Below are positions 60,686 through 64,000 of a stretch of DNA of 64,000 bases, one piece after another (positions within the stretch are counted from its first letter, which is position 1; the number at the start of each line of letters is the position of its first letter). The stretch lies in the NCBI GenBank assembly GCA_964481575.1, contig CAYZTR010000006.1, positions 10,964 through 74,963 on the forward strand, in the 5' to 3' direction. Under the pieces are notes generated by a model. It was not told the DNA's origin, searched no databases, and was given only the letters and a program-made list of their open reading frames with translations. The position numbers and the translations under genes were made by a program. This DNA is from UQRS01 sp964481575. Lineage in GTDB: Bacteria > Bacillota > Clostridia > Oscillospirales > Acutalibacteraceae.

Positions 60686-61668
60686 TTGCAGCTTTTATCC
60701 AACGTGCCATCATGCAGGGCGTACCGCTGCTGTTTGGCTCCACCGGCGAAATCCTCACCGAAAAGTCAGGCAACCTGAATCTGGGAATCCCCGGCATCAT
60801 GTATGTGGGCGGCATTTCCGGGGTCATCGGTGCCTTCCTGTATGAGCAGTCCCTGCCTTCCCCTGACCGGATCAACGGTTTTCTGGCCATCCTGATCCCC
60901 ACCCTGACCTGTCTCCTGGGTTCCCTGCTCATGGGCCTGATCTACTGCTTCCTGACGGTCACTCTGCGGGCCAATCAGAACGTCACCGGTCTGGCTCTGA
61001 CCACCTTCGGCGTAGGTGTCGGCAACTTCTTCGGCGGTTCTTTGATCAAATTGACCAGCAGCGATATGCCCTCCATCAATCTGACCGCCACCAGCAGCTT
61101 TTTCAGCAAAACACTGCCCTTTGCCGGCAAGCTGGGCTGGTTTGGACAAATCTTTCTTTCCTACAGCTTTTTGGCCTACACTGCCATTGCTGTGGCCCTC
61201 ATTGCCGCTTTCCTTTTGAAGCGTACCCGGGTTGGCCTGCATCTGCGGTCCGTGGGTGAAAATCCCGCCACGGCCGACGCCGCTGGCATCAGCGTAGGGT
61301 GGTATAAATACTTGGCCACCTGCATTGGCAGCATGATCGCCGGGCTCGGCGGCCTGTACTACGTCATGGATTACGCCTGCGGCATCTGGTCCAACGACGC
61401 CTTCGGCGATCGGGGCTGGCTGGCCATTGCCCTGGTAATCTTTGCGGTGTGGAAACCCAACGTCAGTATTTTGGGCTCCATCCTGTTCGGCGGGCTGTAT
61501 ATCATCCACAACTACATCCCCAACCTGAGCGTCAGCTCACAGGAGATTTTCAAAATGCTGCCCTATGTGGTCACCATTGTGGTGCTGGTTCTGGTCAGCA
61601 TGCGGCAGCGCCGGGAAAATCAGCCGCCCGAAAGTTTAGGCAACACCTACTTCCGGGAAGAACGGTAA
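60682..61668 (+). CDS. Nucleoside ABC importer permease 2
   Basis: 328 residues, eight to ten hydrophobic segments. ILTEKSGNLNLGIPGIMYVG near 28 and VGLHLRSVGENPATADAAGI near 188 match YufQ-type permeases. The ATG overlaps the previous stop by 4 bases. Last gene of the importer operon, before a strong terminator. Confidence 0.92.
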   Translation: MIAAFIQRAIMQGVPLLFGSTGEILTEKSGNLNLGIPGIMYVGGISGVIGAFLYEQSLPSPDRINGFLAILIPTLTCLLGSLLMGLIYCFLTVTLRANQNVTGLALTTFGVGVGNFFGGSLIKLTSSDMPSINLTATSSFFSKTLPFAGKLGWFGQIFLSYSFLAYTAIAVALIAAFLLKRTRVGLHLRSVGENPATADAAGISVGWYKYLATCIGSMIAGLGGLYYVMDYACGIWSNDAFGDRGWLAIALVIFAVWKPNVSILGSILFGGLYIIHNYIPNLSVSSQEIFKMLPYVVTIVVLVLVSMRQRRENQPPESLGNTYFREER

Positions 61669-61680
61669 CACCGACAAAAA

Positions 61681-61723
61681 ACAAGACCCACTGTTTAGAG
61701 AACAGTGGGTCTTGTGCTGTTTT
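61681..61723. terminator. Terminator between the importer operon and xpt
   Basis: A perfect 15-bp stem ACAAGACCCACTGTT (61681-61695)/AACAGTGGGTCTTGT (61701-61715), loop TAGAG, then GCTGTTTT. Confidence 0.88.
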
Positions 61724-61778
61724 AGCGAGAAGAAAGAACATCCGATGTGCAGGCCCAGGGCAGATGAAGCGCCGACGC

Positions 61779-62354
61779 TCAATCCCGGAACCGGATGCCG
61801 GTATCGGGATCCATGGAATCTACAATGGCCAAGGACTCCAGATGAACGCCCATTTCCCGCAGATCGTCACCGCCGGACTGGAAGCCCTTTTCAATGACCA
61901 CCCCGGCCCCTACCAAATGGGCACCTGCCTGGCACACAATGTCCATCAGGCCGCGGATGGCGTTACCAACCGCCAGAAAATCGTCCAGAATCAGCACCTT
62001 GTCCTCCGGGGACAAATACTGCCGGGACACCAGAATCTCATTGACATTCCCGTGGGTAAAGGAGGCCACCCGGCTGGAATAGACGTCTGTTGAAAGGTTG
62101 CTGGTGCGGCTCTTTTTGGCAAAGACCACCGGCACATGGAAATACTGGGCAGCGATACAGGCGATACCGATGCCGGACGCTTCCACCGTCAGAATCTTGG
62201 TCACTTCTTCCCCGGCAAAACGGCGGGCAAATTCCTTCCCGATGTCATTGAACAGGGCCACGTCCATCTGATGGTTAATAAAGCTGTCCACCTTCAGCAC
62301 ATTGCCGGGACGCACCACACCGTCCCGCTGGATTCGTTCTTTTAACAATTCCAT
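61779..62354 (-). CDS. xpt: Xanthine phosphoribosyltransferase
   Basis: 191 residues. VLILDDFLAVGNAIRGL near 125 is the PRPP-binding motif in the Xpt form. ILTVEASGIGIACIAAQYF near 48 and AKKSRTSNLSTDVY near 75 also match. It converts xanthine and PRPP to XMP. ATG 62354 follows GAGGAGG; a five-codon extension is not used. It converges on the nucleoside importer genes, so both serve purine salvage. No purine riboswitch is visible in its 75-base leader. Confidence 0.93.
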   Translation of the reverse strand: MELLKERIQRDGVVRPGNVLKVDSFINHQMDVALFNDIGKEFARRFAGEEVTKILTVEASGIGIACIAAQYFHVPVVFAKKSRTSNLSTDVYSSRVASFTHGNVNEILVSRQYLSPEDKVLILDDFLAVGNAIRGLMDIVCQAGAHLVGAGVVIEKGFQSGGDDLREMGVHLESLAIVDSMDPDTGIRFRD

Positions 62355-62435
62355 AAAAAGCCTCCTCATACCGATTCACCGCAGAAATGGAACTCTAACT
62401 GCAGGAAAGTTTCGACAACAGAAATGTTTGTTCCC

Positions 62436-62464
62436 ATTTTATCCTGTTTTTTCCTGTAAATCAA
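62436..62464 (-). promoter_or_regulatory. Predicted promoter of xpt
   Basis: On the minus strand TTGATT (62459-62464) and TAAAAT (62436-62441) are 17 bases apart. Confidence 0.6.
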
Positions 62465-62545
62465 CCATTTTCCACCGGAAAAGTAAATTAATTTTGAAAT
62501 TTCTGTAACCGGGATGTAATTTTTGAGAAAGCCGGCAGCGGCTCA

Positions 62546-62574
62546 TTGACTTTTTCGGGCAAAGTCGGTATAAT
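62546..62574 (+). promoter_or_regulatory. Predicted promoter of the activase gene
   Basis: TTGACT (62546-62551) and TATAAT (62569-62574) are 17 bases apart, 68 bases before the start codon. Confidence 0.7.
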
Positions 62575-62641
62575 TCATAGTAAGATTGCGTATTTTGCTT
62601 TGTTCCGGGGCCGCTGCGCCCTGATGGAAAGGGGATATCCT

Positions 62642-64000
62642 ATGATTGTGGGGATCGACGTTGGCTCCACCACCGTCAAGGTGGTTGTGCTGGACGAAAG
62701 CGAGACCATAGTATACCGCTCTTACCAGCGACACTTCTCCAAGGTGCGGGAAAAGACGGTGGAAATGCTCCGGGATGCCCGGGAATTCCTGGCGGGGAAA
62801 CCCATGCGGGTGGCTGTCACCGGTTCGGCCGGGCTGGGCGTGGCCAAGGCCGCAGGGCTGGACTTTGTCCAGGAGGTGTTCGCCTGCGCCGGGGCGGTGG
62901 AACGGGAGTATCCCGACGCCGACGCCGTAGTTGAGCTGGGCGGTGAAGACGCCAAGATTATCTTTTTCAAAGGCGGCCTGGAAGAACGAATGAACGGTTC
63001 CTGCGCCGGAGGTACCGGCGCGTTTATTGACCAGATGGCCACCCTGTTGGGGGTCACTGTGGATGAGCTGGGGGAAATGGCCCTGCGGCATGAGAAGATT
63101 TATGCCATTGCTTCCCGCTGCGGCGTCTTTGCCAAAACCGACATCCAGCCCCTGCTGAACCAGGGGGCCAGAAAAGAGGATGTGGCCGCCTCGGTGCTGC
63201 AGGCTGTGGTGGATCAGACGGTGGCCGGCCTGGCCCAGGGACGCAAGATCGAAGGCAAGGTGGTCTTTCTGGGCGGCCCCCTGTATTTCCTGCCGGCCCT
63301 GCGGGATCGCTTCCGGGAAACCCTGAAATTATCAGACGAAAACGCCATTTTCCCGGACAACGGAGATTGCTTTGTTGGCTACGGCGCCGCCCTGTACAGC
63401 GCCCGGCTGACCGACACAGATTACGACACGGTGCTTTCCAAAATCGAGAACGCCGCCGAGTCGGCTGACCGGACTATCACGCTGCCGCCCCTGTTCCAGT
63501 CAGAGGCGGAATATGAAGAATTCAAAGCCCGGCACGCCAAGGCCACTGCACCGGCCATTGACCCGGCCACCTATTCCGGCAAGGCCTATCTGGGCATCGA
63601 CGCCGGCTCTACCACCACCAAGCTGGCTCTGATTACTCCTAATGGGGAACTGCTGTACTCCTATTACGCCTCCAACAACGGCAACCCGGTAACGGTGGTA
63701 CTGGAACAGTTGCAGGAAATCTACGCCCTATGCGGCGATCATATTACCATTGCCGGATCGGCAGTCACCGGCTACGGCGAGGATCTCATCAAAAACGCCT
63801 TCCAGGTGGATGTGGGCCTGGTGGAAACGGTGGCCCATCTGGCGGCTGCCCGTCACTTTAATCCTGATGTGGATTTTATCATCGACATCGGCGGCCAGGA
63901 CATGAAATGCTTCAAAATTCGCAACGGCGCCGTGGATTCCATCATGCTCAACGAGGCCTGCTCCTCCGGCTGCGGTTCCTTCCTGGAAACCTTTGCCAAA
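62642..64000 (+). CDS. Acyl-CoA dehydratase activase-like protein (tandem BadF/HgdC ATPase domains), truncated
   Basis: 453 residues to the window edge, still open. Two ASKHA ATPase domains are seen: GIDVGSTTVKVVVLD at residue 3 and GIDAGSTTTKLALITP near 320. NGSCAGGTGAFIDQMA near 119 and NEACSSGCGSFLETFAK at the edge hold the cluster-binding Cys regions. This tandem layout belongs to the large 1400-residue activase/dehydratase-like proteins whose substrate is mostly unknown. ATG 62642 follows AAAGGGGAT. The rest lies outside the window. Confidence 0.88.
   Translation, partial: MIVGIDVGSTTVKVVVLDESETIVYRSYQRHFSKVREKTVEMLRDAREFLAGKPMRVAVTGSAGLGVAKAAGLDFVQEVFACAGAVEREYPDADAVVELGGEDAKIIFFKGGLEERMNGSCAGGTGAFIDQMATLLGVTVDELGEMALRHEKIYAIASRCGVFAKTDIQPLLNQGARKEDVAASVLQAVVDQTVAGLAQGRKIEGKVVFLGGPLYFLPALRDRFRETLKLSDENAIFPDNGDCFVGYGAALYSARLTDTDYDTVLSKIENAAESADRTITLPPLFQSEAEYEEFKARHAKATAPAIDPATYSGKAYLGIDAGSTTTKLALITPNGELLYSYYASNNGNPVTVVLEQLQEIYALCGDHITIAGSAVTGYGEDLIKNAFQVDVGLVETVAHLAAARHFNPDVDFIIDIGGQDMKCFKIRNGAVDSIMLNEACSSGCGSFLETFAK

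Noticed and set aside
62355..62460. Purine riboswitch upstream of xpt
   Set aside because: The leader is only about 75 bases and the conserved purine-aptamer core is not present.

Overview
The window looks like chromosome of an anaerobic clostridial Firmicute, probably Oscillospiraceae/Ruminococcaceae. The basis is moderately GC-rich coding DNA with AT-rich sigma-A type promoters, the leftward gene order nusB / TsaD-like / xseA / xseB / ispA / PAP2 / dxs / tlyA / nadK / argR / recN, clostridial types of FtsEX, RqcH and TrmK, and a 2-hydroxyacyl-CoA dehydratase-type activase at the right edge. This placement is inference from gene content; no rRNA or tRNA gene is present to confirm it.

Layout. 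1-5.5 kb: a truncated exported protein, a nucleotidyltransferase, a cation/proton antiporter, an HD phosphohydrolase and an MFS transporter, with a cluster of stem-loops at 3.46-3.74 kb. 5.6-18.9 kb: one long leftward housekeeping operon from nusB (promoter near 18.9 kb) through isoprenoid, NAD and DNA-repair genes to an ABC exporter, closed by a bidirectional terminator at 5.55 kb. 19-21.8 kb: uridine phosphorylase and a Na/phosphate transporter. 22-31.1 kb: a leftward operon with three different cysteine-synthase genes, a sulfonate-type ABC importer, a xi-class glutathione-transferase-like protein, a GNAT and an M20 peptidase, read from a promoter with a LysR-type dyad upstream. It holds a short cysteine-rich reading frame with a strong ribosome site. 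This is the most unusual system in the window.

31.2-33.3 kb: a small basic membrane protein behind a consensus promoter, a 2-hydroxyacid dehydrogenase, and a gene-free stretch with two tandem-repeat arrays. 33.3-39.8 kb: the FtsE/FtsX/murein hydrolase/S41 protease division block with a PHP protein and a CdaR/PucR-type regulator. 40.4-42.8 kb: a polysaccharide-export tyrosine kinase and its phosphatase. 42.8-46.7 kb: ArsC-like, RqcH, Nif3, TrmK and DUF1858 genes. 46.9-49.5 kb: zinc-binding lipoprotein, polysaccharide deacetylase, VanZ.

49.8-55.1 kb: a mannoside phosphorylase (GH130) operon, a split TSUP transporter, and a sulfatase broken by several frameshifts and a stop. 55.3-55.9 kb: a divergent XRE regulator and small-protein pair with duplicated palindromic operators. 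56.3-62.4 kb: a BMP-type nucleoside ABC importer behind a structured leader, convergent with xanthine phosphoribosyltransferase, together a purine-salvage locus. 62.6 kb to the end: the truncated activase.
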